A DNA stretch of 64,000 nt, taken from assembly GCA_024195265.1 (NCBI GenBank), contig JAJLRJ010000014.1:13290959-13354958 (forward strand), in the 5' to 3' direction. Position numbers and translations under genes: made by a program. How positions within the stretch are numbered: the first letter of the stretch is position 1; each line of letters starts with the position of its first letter. This document shows, piece after piece, positions 1 through 10,545 of the stretch. The notes under the pieces are model-generated. The model ran no database searches and was not told the DNA's origin. It saw nothing but the letters and a program-made list of their open reading frames with translations. Source of the stretch: Dendrophyllia cribrosa. Taxonomy: Eukaryota > Cnidaria > Anthozoa > Scleractinia > Dendrophylliidae.

Positions 1-373
1 TTGATGTGTAGGTCAAAACTGGCAACTATATAGCTGATGTGGACCTACCTTACTAATACAACAATAAATAATAGAAAATACGAAATAAGTAATACATAAT
101 ATAATGAAAAATACATTAACAACCATGTCGCAATTGGAGGTTGGGTACCCGGGGATAAACCTAAGACAGTGGTGAGACCCCAACCCCAAGATGGAAAACT
201 GCCCGAAAGGCTGCCACTGCCCGCAACCCAGCCATGAGCCTCTCCCCCCCCCACGCCAAGCCGAAGGGATCTCGGAGTTGAAACCAGCCAACTCTGAGCA
301 AGGGGGGCTCGAGGCTGGGGAGCCCACCACCAAATCCCGAGGCACCCAACCATCTGAAATAATTGAGTACCTG
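1..373. other. Non-coding 3' end of the DIRS element
   Basis: No gene is visible here. Open frames on both strands overlap a C-rich and G-rich patch near 240-330 and look like chance. The stretch lies directly downstream of the recombinase stop codon of the minus-strand DIRS element, so it is probably its 3' terminal region. Confidence 0.4.
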
Positions 374-1008
374 TCATGACAGCTGACTGGTGATGCTGAC
401 AATAATGCTAACAGGTGTCCGGATGTATAGTTGATAAGCATCACTAGACCAACGCCCTAAGGTTTTGATGAGGTGGTCTGGTATGCCCTGCTTAGCCGCT
501 GTAGTCACCGCACCTATTCTGAAGCTATGCCCGGAGAAGGTATCCGGGACGCCTGCTGTGGATAGGACTGCCTGAACAAAGGACGAAAGTTGTTGACGGG
601 ACAATGGGTGACCTGACCGGTAAAGGAAGAAAGGGCCAGCCACAGCACTGCGTACTTGAAAATAGTTGATGATGGCAACAAGTGGACATAACGCTGAACT
701 TCCACGGCCCAAGTAAATGTCACAACCTTTGCGGAACAGGTCAGTTTTGGAGCACTTCAGATGGACCTTGGCACAGGAGGGGTTCATCATAGAATCCACT
801 TGAAAGTCGGCCACCAACAAATGAATAGCAGGATCAAAAGTAGAATTCGTGGTGAACTCGCAGCCCAGATCATAATATGGTCTGGGTCTGACAAGTCGAG
901 TGAACGCTTAATCACATGCATGGGTTCCCCAGTGATGGGTAAGCGAGCTGAGTTGGGGGAACCTTGGAACCGTTTAACACCCCGCAAAAAAGATGCCGAA
1001 GTTGTAAG
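374..1008 (-). pseudogene. DIRS tyrosine recombinase, C-terminal catalytic part
   Basis: The C-terminal frame (820 to 374) has the hallmarks of a tyrosine recombinase: the box II histidine and arginine in GHSFRIGA, the downstream tryptophan in LGRWSS, and the nucleophile tyrosine in AYQLYIR. A second frame (1011 to about 787) carries the preceding segment beginning near RFQGSPNSARLPITGEP. The two frames overlap but differ, so there is at least one frameshift near 790-820. The remaining N-terminal part of the domain lies beyond an inserted transposon, at 2208-2450. In an active element this enzyme would integrate circular cDNA without a DDE integrase. Confidence 0.88.
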
Positions 1009-1015
1009 CAATTGA

Positions 1016-2200
1016 AGGGGTCAGAATAACACGGAGCTAAGTGACTTTTTGGAAAAAAATAAAAATTTCTCCAAATTAGCCGTTTTTTGGCATACGGACT
1101 TGTTTTTATGTTGTAAACATTGCCCTGTGTGTCTTTCACTGGTTTTGTGCTTCATTTTCTAGAAAAAACGGTCCAAAAATGCGGTCGGCTAAAAAATCTC
1201 AAACAAACACTGCAGCACTTTGTCTTTGTGTACTTCATTCCCCTTGGGATTGCTGTTTTCACTGCTTTTTAACCGGCCAAGTTGTTTGTTTCACTTGATA
1301 AAACCGCAAGCTGTTCGTTTAACTGCTGTTAAACCGCTTAATTTGTTCGTTTCAATTGAAAAATGCGCAAGTTGGTCAGGGTTACGGTTACCGTTAGGGT
1401 TAGAAAAAACACGGAAAAACGTTGTTCGCTTCACTGCTTTTAAAGCACTCATTAAGTTTTTCGTTTCACTTAATAAGTTTTTCGTTTCACTTAATTTCAC
1501 TAGAAGCACTTCGGATATTGGGCATTTCGACCACGGCACGGGATGGCAAATGGGCCACAACTCACAACGCTGTCCCTTTTTGATCCGAAATGATTGCAGA
1601 CTTTCCCGCCGGCTCGTACTTGTCCACCAAGGTCCATTTTTCACCACGAGTGCTAAATGGCACTTTAGATACAAGGTTCGACAAGAAACACTACTCGTTT
1701 CTTTGAGAGGTGCTAGGGACTTAAGGATTTCCGGACTTCATGATGTCCTTCCATCGCCGAGCGGGCCTTAAACATGGCTTAAACCAGCGCTCAGCCACTG
1801 ACTTGTTTGCTGTTCAGCCATGTTGTCGCAAGTGGCGAACGCCATCGATAAGCCCTCCTTAAATAACGTTATGTTCGTTCAGGTCGTTGGCGCGGGTCAG
1901 GAGTATTGCGGTCGCATATTCTCACGATCAATCTGCTTTTAGTAATGGCGTCGTTTAGAAACTTCTAGCTGCAGTTTTGGAAGGAACTACGGTCGGATTG
2001 TACAGTCAAAGCACTAGGGGTCCAGAACTCTTCTTTTTTGCAGGTAAAATTTGTCAAATTCCTTAACGCGAGTGCCAATTCGACACTTTGGCAATGTTTA
2101 CGACACCAAAACAAGCCTGTACACGAGAAATTAACAATTTCCAAGCAAAATGAAAAAATCACCCAAAAAGTCACTTAGCCCCCTGTTATTCTAAGCCCTT
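1016..2200. mobile_element. Non-autonomous DNA transposon, 1,185 bp, 7-bp target duplication
   Basis: The ends form an imperfect inverted repeat of about 35 bp: aggggtcagaataac on the left, and the right end reads aagggcttagaataac on the other strand. Both then continue with ctaagtgacttttt. It is flanked on both sides by CAATGA-like duplications, exactly CAATTGA at 1009-1015 and 2201-2207. Removing it and one duplication re-joins the reading frame of the DIRS recombinase, so the boundaries are well supported. The interior has no recognisable gene. A 183-codon open frame at 1220-1771 resembles nothing known to me. The 7-bp duplication does not identify a superfamily by itself. Confidence 0.85.
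1375..1500. repeat. Telomere-like and short tandem repeats inside the transposon
   Basis: Around 1378-1402 the sequence runs through variants of TTAGGG-type units (ggttacggttaccgttagggtta). At about 1451-1497 a 21-base unit beginning aagtttttcgtttcactt is repeated twice. Both are internal to the 1,185-bp element and non-coding. Confidence 0.6.
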
Positions 2201-2207
2201 CAATTGA

Positions 2208-3035
2208 CTAAAGGGTCAGGGAAGCCACAGTCAATATGAAGAGATCGGACCCCTGATAAATAAACCTTGATTGATGAGTGGCTTAACTCTTCCGCTAAAA
2301 CAGTACAGAAGCGCATCAGTGTCTCCTCGCTTGCAGGAAGGACTTAAACATCAGGGCCACATCGGCCATCTTGCTGGCAGAAAGAGTAAAAACGTTGTTG
2401 AGTGGATGATGCAAGGCCATGCCTTGACACTACCGGAAGGCTGTCCAAAAGAGTAGGGGGCACGACTGTAGCTTCTCTGTCGGCATCTGGGACCAATTGA
2501 CGAAAGTGCTGAAAGTTAAAACGGGACAAAGAGTCAGCCACTAGGTTATCCTTTCCCCTAACCGAAGATGCTGTGAAAGAGAAGGAATGGCACGTGGCTA
2601 GCAAAGCCAGATAACGAAGTAGAACCATCATGTTGGCGTCCTTGAACGTGCCCGATTTCAGAACTTCGACCACTACTACATTGTCTGACATGAACTCCAC
2701 CCGTCTGGAAACCCATAGAGGACCCCACAACGAAGCAGCAATCACCACCGGGAACAATTCCTTGTAGGCAATGCTCAATGGGCGCTGGGCGGCAGACCAT
2801 GAACCGCAAAACCAGTGACCCTGAAAGAACGCTCCATAACCAAGGGCACCGGCAGCATCGGACAACACTTGGAAGTCTGGTAGTGGAGACCAATATGGCA
2901 TGAGGAAAAAACTAACCTTAGTCCGTCCCACGATTGCAGAAGCTCTTTCCACCACATCAGATCAAGGTGAAATTCCCGGTTAAGCCTGATGAGATGATCA
3001 TCCCGGCGGAAAGCACACAACAAGTTAATCATCCG
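2208..3035 (-). pseudogene. DIRS RNase H and recombinase N-terminal region
   Basis: The frame 2955-2344 begins with RNase H sequence: the strand ending in VLSDAAGALGYGA with its catalytic aspartate, the glutamate in YKELFPV, and MSDNVVVVE. It ends in the start of a recombinase SAM-like domain at STQQRFYSFCQQ. A single in-frame TAA at 2344-2346 then interrupts the domain, which resumes in the same frame as far as the transposon junction at 2208. A frameshift near 2900 separates it from the preceding palm/thumb sequence at 3032-2910. The RNase H would remove RNA during reverse transcription. Confidence 0.82.
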
Positions 3036-4349
3036 TCAAAGGAAGGCTCGGCCATGAGGGGCCACCTTACAAGCGTGGTGGAGATGGCCAATCAATGACT
3101 CCAGCTCCTTCTTGCAGAAACGCTTTGAGCTCCATGACTCAACAAGACCCGCCAACCGCTGTAGTTTATCAGATGGGAGACGAGCTTGTGGGTTGACTGA
3201 ATCCAACTCAATACCAAGGGTGGTGGGACCGACCAACTTATCCGGATGCAAAGGTAGGCCAAGTGCCGCGCAGAAATTAACACAAGTAGATAGGTTGTGC
3301 CCACGCACACGGGAACCCGGCGGTCCCAAAGTGATGAAATCGTCCAAGTAATGTTTTAGAAAATCAACCCCGTGATTGTGGATCAGAGACCATTCCACCA
3401 GATCAGCTATCGAAGAATAAGGCGCTAAGTGTAAACCAAAAAGCAACACCATGTCCACATAGAAGCTATCCCGCCACTTCATACCCAGTAAATAACGGTC
3501 ATCTGGATGGGTGGCAACATTGCGATAAGCGCTCTCTACATCAAATTTTGCCAGCAGTGAGCCTCTGCCCTGCAGCATAATTCCATCAATAAGGTCGTCA
3601 ACTGTGATGTACTGAACGGAGTATGGCTCTTTTGGAATACCATCATTGACGCTGTAACCCTCTGGGCTTGACAAGTCCAAAATCAACCTCCATTTACCAG
3701 GTTGGTTGTTCTTTGGAATAACACCAAATCGGCTAACATGAAGGTTAGGAAATGGTGGGTCTGAGAATGGACCTGCAATCCTGCCTTTCGACACTTCAGT
3801 TGCCAAATACTGATCGATTACTTGCGGGTTGTGGGAGGATGAGATCATGTTGCCTGAAGCTGACCTTAACACAAAAGACGAGTCAAAGCCAATCCGAAAA
3901 CCATTGCACAGCCCTGAGAGGACATATGAGACTAGGGCCTGATTGGGGTGGGAGACAAGTTCTGATTGAAACTTGGCTGCATGTAAACGTGACACCTCCG
4001 ATGCTGATACCAATGGGGAAAAACCAGGTGCCAAACTCTGGATCATCGTAGGAAGGACCAACTCGACAGAAGGACTGACTAAGTTCGATTCAACAGGGAC
4101 ACTAACACCAACAGAACTTTGAACAGGAACTGGAACAGGAAGCCGACTGTTCTGCCGATAAAGTTTATTATTTACACTATGTACAGGTAATGACGCTCTC
4201 TGAGGGACTGAATCAGTAACGCCGTCCCCTCCAAGAAGAGACGGGTGACCTGGGACAGTGGCTTTGCTCTGCAAAACGAAAGGAGCAATTGACCGCTGGG
4301 TGATCTCCCTCACATGTTTCACACGAGTGGCGATACCGGCACTTGCCAA
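3036..4349 (-). pseudogene. DIRS reverse transcriptase
   Basis: The 437-residue open frame has an N-terminal gag-derived segment followed by a reverse transcriptase. FGVIPKNNQPGKWRLILDLS is RT block 2/3, LLAKFDVESAYRNV carries the first catalytic aspartate, and KHYLDDFITLG is the YxDD-type box. It ends at a TGA (3036-3038) in a place where the frame otherwise continues into the thumb and RNase H linker, so that stop is probably a mutation. It overlaps the gag frame by about 137 bp in a different phase, as is common in DIRS elements. Confidence 0.88.
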
Positions 4350-5440
4350 AAGGCCAACGACAGAGGCCCTCGTTCCACGAGTGGCAGAACTGAAGAGGCC
4401 TTGATCCCACGGGGATGCGAGTGGCGGACATGGAAGTTGGCAAGGAGTGCTGACTGGTAGCTGCGGGCGATGGAGTATGAAAATGAAAGTTGTACAAATC
4501 TAAATTCATCTTAGACCAGTCGGACAGCCCCGTAGCTGCGGCCTTCTTACGAAATGCGGTGTCATATTCCAGCCATGACCTCGTTGGATACTGGCAAGCG
4601 GTCTGCGTAATTAAAAGCTTGTACCGAGATAAGTCTGGTCAACGATGGGGGAAGACAGAGCATAACACCAGCTGAAAAATAGTGAACGCTTCAATCCAAG
4701 TTAATAATTATATCCTCAATTTCGGCTGCTTTTTTACGTGGAGTGGCTAACACCAATTTCCCCTCCAAAAAGGCATGTGAATCTGTTTCTGCTGCCCAGA
4801 TGTTAGGCGAGAGTAAATCAGCCAAGTCAATGAACTGGCCCGAGGTGATTTTCGATTAAATACTTGTATGGGATAGGAGCATGACCTGGGCCCACGACAA
4901 ACACCTTGTTCCAGCCTGGCAGTGCAGCAGTGGACAAGCTTGGCTGTGACCAAGGACTCCCATGGCCGAAAGGTGACGAGCCATGGGCCGGCACAGCAGT
5001 CGATGCAACCACCGAAGAAATAGGTGAAAACATGGAGATAAATGATGGGACAAGGGGCATACCTGACGACACCGCCAAGGAAGAAGCAAGTGAGGCTGTG
5101 TTCACAATAGAAGATGAGCCGCTCTGAGTACCAAGCCTGGACGGGGGTTGATACCGGCACACTTTGCCCTGAAGTCGCCATGGACACTACAATATTTCCT
5201 GGAACTGGAGCCTGTTGCGTCGATGGGAGCCGACCTTGCAAGGATTGCACGATTGCAACTACTTGGGCAAGAGCTTCAGGAGAGACTGCTGATGGAAAAA
5301 CTAGCATCGTTCGTATCTAGCGGCCTTCCTGGGTTCGATGCCGTAACCGCAACCGGAGACGAAAGCCCCGGCCCCGAACCTGAACAAGATGAAAATACGA
5401 GTGACGCCATGCTGTTGTTCGTCAACCTGGTGTTCACCAT
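4213..5440 (-). pseudogene. DIRS gag-like protein
   Basis: The likely start is the MVNTRLTNN methionine near 5440. A serine- and proline-rich N-terminal part (5440-4850) is broken by at least one frameshift near 5130-5110. The C-terminal frame (4509-4213) carries a cysteine/histidine motif, CHSWNEGLC...CRYRHSCETC, which looks like a CCCH-type zinc finger often seen in DIRS gag proteins. The middle (4850-4520) is open only in pieces. The protein would package the RNA. Confidence 0.7.
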
Positions 5441-5465
5441 GTTGTCGAAAGGTAAGCCGCGATGT

Positions 5466-5614
5466 GCCACGCTGTGCCAAAAGGAGAAATGAAAGGCAAG
5501 AACAGCCACGAAACACCAAAAGTTGATCCCCACAAACACAACGCGCCACGCTGCACCAAAACGAGAAACAAAAACAGCAACGATACGCCAAAAATTGATC
5601 CCCACGAGCACGAA
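5466..5614. repeat. Two imperfect tandem copies of a ~79-bp unit
   Basis: Units start at 5466 and 5545. Both begin gccacgctg and contain ccaaaa, gagaaa, a run ending gccaaaa and ttgatccccac. They lie just upstream of the DIRS gag start on the minus strand, so they are part of the element's 5' leader. The following 5620-6000 has more acgccatgc-like words but no gene. Confidence 0.7.
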
Positions 5615-6079
5615 CTGATGCAAGAAAAATGCTAAAAGCCAAGCACACACTGTTTCAACGCTACTTGGACGAAAACTGCCCGAAGCCGAGTAAAATTTCC
5701 TGGCCAAAAAATTGACTTCTCCACGCCACGTGAACAACAATGAACGAAGGAAGAACGACACACTATGAGCCTGACCCCAAATCCAAAGACCGCTGACCCT
5801 GCGACTGCTAACAAGGCAAGCCACTGACCTGTCATATAGAAGGCACACTGCAATTCGCCCTATAATGTATATAAAATGACCAAGCTACAAAAAACGCCAT
5901 GCTGAAACGCTGCACAAAAAATGCCACACTAAATGCCACGCCATGCCAAACACTAAACGCTATCAACATTCGGTTGACGGCACACTAACTATACGCTACC
6001 AAACATAATCACACCAACACAATGATTGCTCCTAGTTGTTAACTGGGTTAAATTCCATTTAACTTCATATAATTAATGA

Positions 6080-6630
6080 TAAATAAAATTGTTTACATCT
6101 TTATTATAATTTGTAATAGTTCCTTTAAAGAAAGTCACCTTGCTTAATTGATCCTTATTACATTTAAGCGCTTCTTTAAAATTCTCGAGGTTTTCTTCAC
6201 GCCTTGATGCAGTATCAAGACAATTCCAAAAATAGGGCCCCTAAAAGAAAAGCTGTTTCTTCCTGATTCTGTTTTGGTTCGTTTTAATAGCTAGAAGAGG
6301 GCCTTTGCACTTGGATTCTGTAAAAGTGAAATAAGGAAATAATCTACTGTTCAAGTTTTTCTCAACCTTAAACAATTCAATAGCTAATCTTCGTTTATAC
6401 AGATATCCCTACTCTTGCCATTTTATACGTTCCAGGACATCGCAATCTGGTGTGTTCTGCGGCATTTTATGAATAATTCTTCCTGCTTTAATGTGCAGGC
6501 TCTCCATTTCGGTGAACATAGAAATGGAGCAGGTACCCCAGACTGAGAGGCAATAAGTCACACGTGGTACTATGGTTTTAAAATAAATTTGTTCCAATAA
6601 TTCTGTCGGTAGGAAACTCATCTTCCTCAA
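6080..6630 (-). pseudogene. LINE (CR1/L2-like) reverse transcriptase C-terminus
   Basis: The minus-strand frame reads the conserved tail of non-LTR reverse transcriptases: IYFKTIVPRVTYCLSVWGTC, then HIKAGRIIH. After a stop at about 6409 it continues in the same frame with YLYKRRLAIELFKV and GPYFWNCLD, a second stop, and the final helix. It is a 5'-truncated fossil of about 180 residues with two or more nonsense codons. The 3' end near 6080-6050 has no clear simple tail. Confidence 0.8.
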
Positions 6631-6669
6631 AATGCAGATCTGATTTCTAAAAATAATCCTAAATAAAAA

Positions 6670-6875
6670 CTTCCTTTAACCGTGAGTTTCCTTTGCTTTA
6701 TGCTCACCTGTAGTGAAAAGTAACACTAGTGTGATGTTTCTTGTGGATATCAATTCAGGATGCATGAGATTAACAAATGATTTCATAGAAGCTTAGAAAC
6801 ATCAATCACATAGCCACAAACATCGACTCTGAACATCTGGTATTCACACTTCCGGTATATAACATGAACATTACA
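6670..6875 (-). repeat. Gypsy 3' LTR with adjacent polypurine tract
   Basis: It shares cctttaaccg, tgtgatgtttcttgtgg and gaacattaca with the right-hand copy. On the minus strand the LTR starts TGTAATGTTCA at 6875. It is preceded by AAAGGGGAAGGAGG (6876-6889), a textbook polypurine tract that primes plus-strand DNA. The inner limit near 6670 is approximate. Confidence 0.75.
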
Positions 6876-7000
6876 CCTCCTTCCCCTTTGCGGGCAAATC
6901 TCTAAATATTTATCAAAATTGCGGTATACAAATACAACAATAAAATGAAATAAACTTGACAGTTGTCCATGACACTACAACGCCTAACTAAATAAAAAAA

Positions 7001-8395
7001 TTAAACAGAAATATCACTAGTCACACTATCATAGTTCGTAGGACTATAAGTCAAGAATCTGGCAGGCAGTTCCCTTCCTGGTCGATCTGGGTAACGGTGG
7101 TTGACCATCAGGATGGGAAGCATGAGCTGACTCTCTGGAACAGGTTTGTTTGCATGCAGAAGGTCAGCTTGGACACGAGGAGTGCACACAGATTTCGATG
7201 TAGTAGGAACAGGAGCACTAACACATGAAGGCATGGCTAGTGGCTCTTGTGGGCACCCATTGTCACCCTGCAAGCTGAAACCACTGGCTTGTGATACATC
7301 ATTGTCATGGTTAATGGCTGATTGGTTCAGACTCTTAAAGAAAGAGGAATTTCTTGTAACCTTGCGACTCTCATTCTCAGCTGTGTTCATGCTGTCTTTC
7401 TTGTCCACCACAGTCAAGGGGTTAGGTTCGTAAGCAGTTGCACCTTTAGATACAGTAAATGGCATCTTGACTAGTACAGTTTCACCAAAGGAAATAGCGC
7501 AGGGTTTCACATATGTCTTGCTATCAGCATGATCTTTGATCTTGGACATCTGTGAGGAATCACATCTGTGGATAATCTCCGACACAGAAGCTACGTGGTT
7601 GGCTTGTGGTAGTTTGTTACGCACAGGATGTTTCAACAACAGTACTGAACGGGCGATGCCAGTGGTTGCACGAGAAATGGAACGATAATTTTTCAAAACT
7701 GCTTTCAGTTCCTTTGTCCACTTTCTCCCTTCGATTTTTGGCAGCCTTGATGCACTTTTTCAGCATTTTCACAAACCTCTCAACATCGCCATTGGCCCTA
7801 GGCCATAATGGGGTGACCTTGCGATGCTTAAGCACGTGAGCGAACTTAGCAAATTCTTCTCCGCTGAAAGGTGGGCCATTGTATAACAACCCGTGGAGTT
7901 CCAAACGTAGCAAACAGCTGATCTAGCTTGGGTATGACAGCAGTAGCAGATGTTGACAGCACTGGTTCTACGAAGGGGAACCTTGAATAGTAGCAGGGTC
8001 TCGCCATCTACATGCGCAAAGTCAACGCTCACTTCATCAAAAGGGTGGTCAGGTAGGATTGACATTTGAAGAGGCTCTCTGGTGTAAATTGGGGTCACAA
8101 CTTGACACGGTAAGCAGGCCTTGATCTTTGTTTCCACTATCTTGTCCATGCATGGGAACCACACCTTTTCTCGCATGAGAGCTTCTGTCTTCACTATGCC
8201 CAGGTGGCCTTCATGGGCAATGTCAACGATTCGTTCTTGCAACACAGCAGGAACTACCAGGCAATCTGACTTTAACAAGACAGTGTACATGCAAGTTAAT
8301 TGTTCTTTCACTTGTTCATAGCATGACAGTTCAGATAGTGATACATCAGGTGGGGCCTTGTGCCAGCAGCCAGACTTGACCACAGATATAACCAC
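7001..8395 (-). pseudogene. Gypsy integrase with C-terminal extension
   Basis: The frame 8395-7769 has the zinc-binding HHCC domain: HEGHLGIVKTEALM, then CLPCQ. The core follows with DEVSVDFAHVDG, which carries the first catalytic aspartate. A frame change leads to 7913-7617, with LYNGPPFSGEEFAKF and the glutamate region WPRANGDVERF. A further frame change leads to 7696-7001, a long basic to polar C-terminal part with KHPVRNKLPQANH and VLVKMP. At least two frameshifts are needed, so the gene is inactive. It would insert the cDNA into the genome. Confidence 0.85.
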
Positions 8396-8432
8396 TTAAA
8401 GCACTGGATCCTTTGCGGTTGCAGACTCTATC

Positions 8433-9782
8433 TCAGACAATGTTACGGCTTTTGGTACTGCATTCCTTGCAATAAACAAAAATGTGTTCCTCAGATTCAA
8501 CATCATAGTTGTCAGATTCTGAATCTCCCACTGGGTGTCTCGAAGCATAGTCTGCTGGATTCGAAGCACCAAGGCGATATTTCACAGTGAAGCAATATTG
8601 CTGTAGCTCCATGAGCCAGTGCTCTATCCTGGCAGACGGTTTAGAAGATGGGTTATCGAATAAAGTTACAAGAGGTTGGTGGTCGGTGATGACCTTAAAC
8701 TCCTTGCCATAGATAAACAGGTGGAAGCGCTTTATTGCCCAGTAAACTGACAAAGCTTTGCGATCAATTTGCAGATAGCTTGCATGGGTGGGTGTAAGCG
8801 GACAACTGGCATTGTGCAGTGGTGTCACTTCATTGGTCAACTCATCTTTCTGGGTCAGAACAGCACCCTAGACCAATGGGACTACCATCGACAAAGATGG
8901 AAGTGGCTTTCTTAGGGTCAAAGTATCCAAGGGTAGTCTTGGTGGATAGCGCCATTTTCAGGCTTTCAAATGATAACTGTTCTTCACTCCGTTACAAGTC
9001 AGCTGTCGAAGGGGTCTGGTTATCACTGCAAAGTCCTTGATGAACCTAGAGCAGAATGCAGCAGAGCTAAGGAGGCTTCGTAATTCTGATACACTGGTTG
9101 GTGAAGAAACACTTTGTAGAGCGTCAACCTTTCTGGGATCGGGTGACATGCCTTTTTTGGAGAATGCATGGCCAAAGAAAAGCATGGTGGAAACTCGAAA
9201 CTGACACTTGAGCAAGTTTATTGTTAGTCCATTCTCAAGGAGTTGACGAAACACTTGTCTCAGATGTTGGTAATGGGTGTCATTGTCTATGCCCCCAATG
9301 TAGATGTCATCTATGATGTTCTTAATGCAGCATATACCACGGATTGCATCATCCACTTTCTTTTGGAAGATTTCTGCAACGTACAAGAGACCAAAGCTGA
9401 GACGCTTGTACTGGAATAATCCAACATGGGTGGAGAATGTAGTCAGCGATCTTGAATCAGGGTGGAGTGGGATCCAGTGGTACCCTCGATTCAGGTCAAT
9501 CCTTCGAAACACTTTACAACCATTCAGATCAGACAGCACATAATCGATGGTGGGAATAATGTGTTCTTCCCTGATGATACATGTATCTTTGTTTAGGAAG
9601 CGCATATCAACACAGATTCTGATTTTGTTTGGCTTCTGGGACTTAGGAACAACAACAATCGGCGAAACCCAAGGGGTAGGGCCTTCCACACGTTCGATGA
9701 TGCTATCACTCTCAAGCTGCCTTAGTTTCTCCTCTACTTGCTTCCTGACATGAAACGGGATGCGACGATGCGGCTGTGCCAC
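8433..9782 (-). pseudogene. Gypsy reverse transcriptase and RNase H
   Basis: Frame 9782-8958 begins at the RT fingers (RRIPFHVRKQVEEKL) and contains PWVSPIVVVPK, VFRRIDLNRGYHWIPL with the first aspartate, FGLLYVAEIFQKKV, and the active-site box NIIDDIYIGG. Where the family has a YxDD-like box, this copy has IIDD. Frame 8840-8433 is the Ty3-type RNase H: LQIDRKALSVYWAIKRFHLFIYG and FKVITDHQPL. The two frames are separated by a break near 8840-8960. The protein resembles K02A2.6-like gypsy polyproteins. Confidence 0.9.
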
Positions 9783-9785
9783 TGG

Positions 9786-10053
9786 TTAGTCAGATTCATC
9801 TATATGTATGTTCGCCTTTGTACTCGCCCATTCCATTAGACTAGGAAAGTCCTTTAGAAAATCTGGGGTGCTAGGTGGCAGACTTGTAGAAGGTTGTACA
9901 ACCATGCTTACAGCTTTGATGAGATTTAACGTCTGCAATGTCGTCCAGCTATGGAGCTTGATGAACCCTTTGCAACATAGAATGTTTCTCTGATGAACAA
10001 TGATCACTTACACCAATGGCTGGGAACTTGCCACATGTCTAGTGGCTTGGCAG
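9786..10053 (-). pseudogene. Gypsy protease-RT linker fragment
   Basis: The frame 10007-9786 ends in NIHIDES, followed after a stop by the RT start. This is the usual join between protease and RT in this gypsy lineage, where the HIDES region precedes the AQPHRRIPF block. No aspartic protease active-site triplet (DTG/DSG) is readable here, so the protease itself is lost or lies in decayed sequence. Confidence 0.6.
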
Positions 10054-10352
10054 TAAGTAAAAAGTAAAGTCGCGCACACGAGCCAGAAGGCTCACAACGG
10101 CCGGAGCTTAAACCCGGTTTCTGTAGCATGAAGCGACTAGGAATATTGCTACTCCCCCCTGGATGGGATGCTAGTCCATCGCAGGGTTACCCCCAGCATT
10201 TTTTTGTCGCCGGTACCCATTTATACACCTGGGTGGAGAGAGACAGTGTGGAGTAAAGTTTCTTGTCTAAGGAAACAACACGACGGCAGAGACCAGGCTT
10301 CGAACCATCGACCTTCAGGTTGAAAGCCCGACGCACTAACCACTAGACCACC
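10054..10352 (-). mobile_element. tRNA-derived SINE, 299 bp
   Basis: On the minus strand the element starts with an A-box-like GGTGGTCTAGTGGTTAG and has a B box GGTTCGAAGCC about 40 bases on, the internal RNA polymerase III promoter of tRNA genes. A tRNA-unrelated body and a short A/T-rich tail (about 10054-10070) follow. Perfect 12-bp target duplications, GTGGCTTGGCAG, flank it at 10042-10053 and 10353-10364. Removing it re-joins the gypsy gag/protease region. A functional tRNA gene is ruled out by the missing acceptor-stem pairing and the long body. Confidence 0.88.
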
Positions 10353-10364
10353 GTGGCTTGGCAG

Positions 10365-10545
10365 ACATGTACAGATATACGTTGGCATTTGTATCTGTAA
10401 AGGTATATTCTTCACTGTTGTCACTATCAGCACCAGTTAGGGTTGAAGTTTCACCACCTGAAAACTCTTCAACATCTGCAGATCTGGCATTGTATTTACC
10501 TTTTGAAGGTTTCCTCGGTGTGTAGATTTCAGCTCCACTACACAG
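10365..10545 (-). pseudogene. Gypsy gag C-terminus/protease start fragment
   Basis: On the minus strand the region just right of the SINE reads KPSKGKYNARSADVEEFSGG, followed by an acidic stretch. This is the segment that normally follows the zinc knuckles in this gypsy lineage. It is separated from its knuckles (12446-12643) by the recombinase-type insertion. Confidence 0.6.

Larger units (their letters stand above)
1..6000 (-). mobile_element. DIRS-type tyrosine-recombinase retroelement, decayed
   Basis: Read on the minus strand, gag-like sequence (about 5440 to 4213), reverse transcriptase (4349 to 3036), RNase H (about 2955 to 2450) and a tyrosine recombinase (about 2450 to 374) follow in the order typical of DIRS retrotransposons. 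The element carries several frameshifts and stop codons plus one large insertion at 1016-2200, so it is dead. The outer boundaries are approximate: the left end may lie outside the window, and the right end is set where the non-coding 5' region stops resembling the repeat-rich leader. A 14-base match (gaaaactgcccgaa) occurs near both ends, at about 193 and 5681. It could belong to the split terminal repeats of DIRS/PAT elements, but it is short. Confidence 0.85.

Noticed and set aside
13..444. Long minus-strand open frame and a nested one at 45-377
   Set aside because: Low-complexity composition, no family resemblance, and overlap with the 3' end of a DIRS element.
1220..1771. 183-codon open frame inside the 1,185-bp transposon
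   Set aside because: It runs through telomere-like and tandem repeats, has no domain, and the opposite strand is equally open.
10320..10352. Functional tRNA gene
   Set aside because: A and B boxes are present, but there is no acceptor-stem pairing and the unit continues into a SINE body with target duplications.
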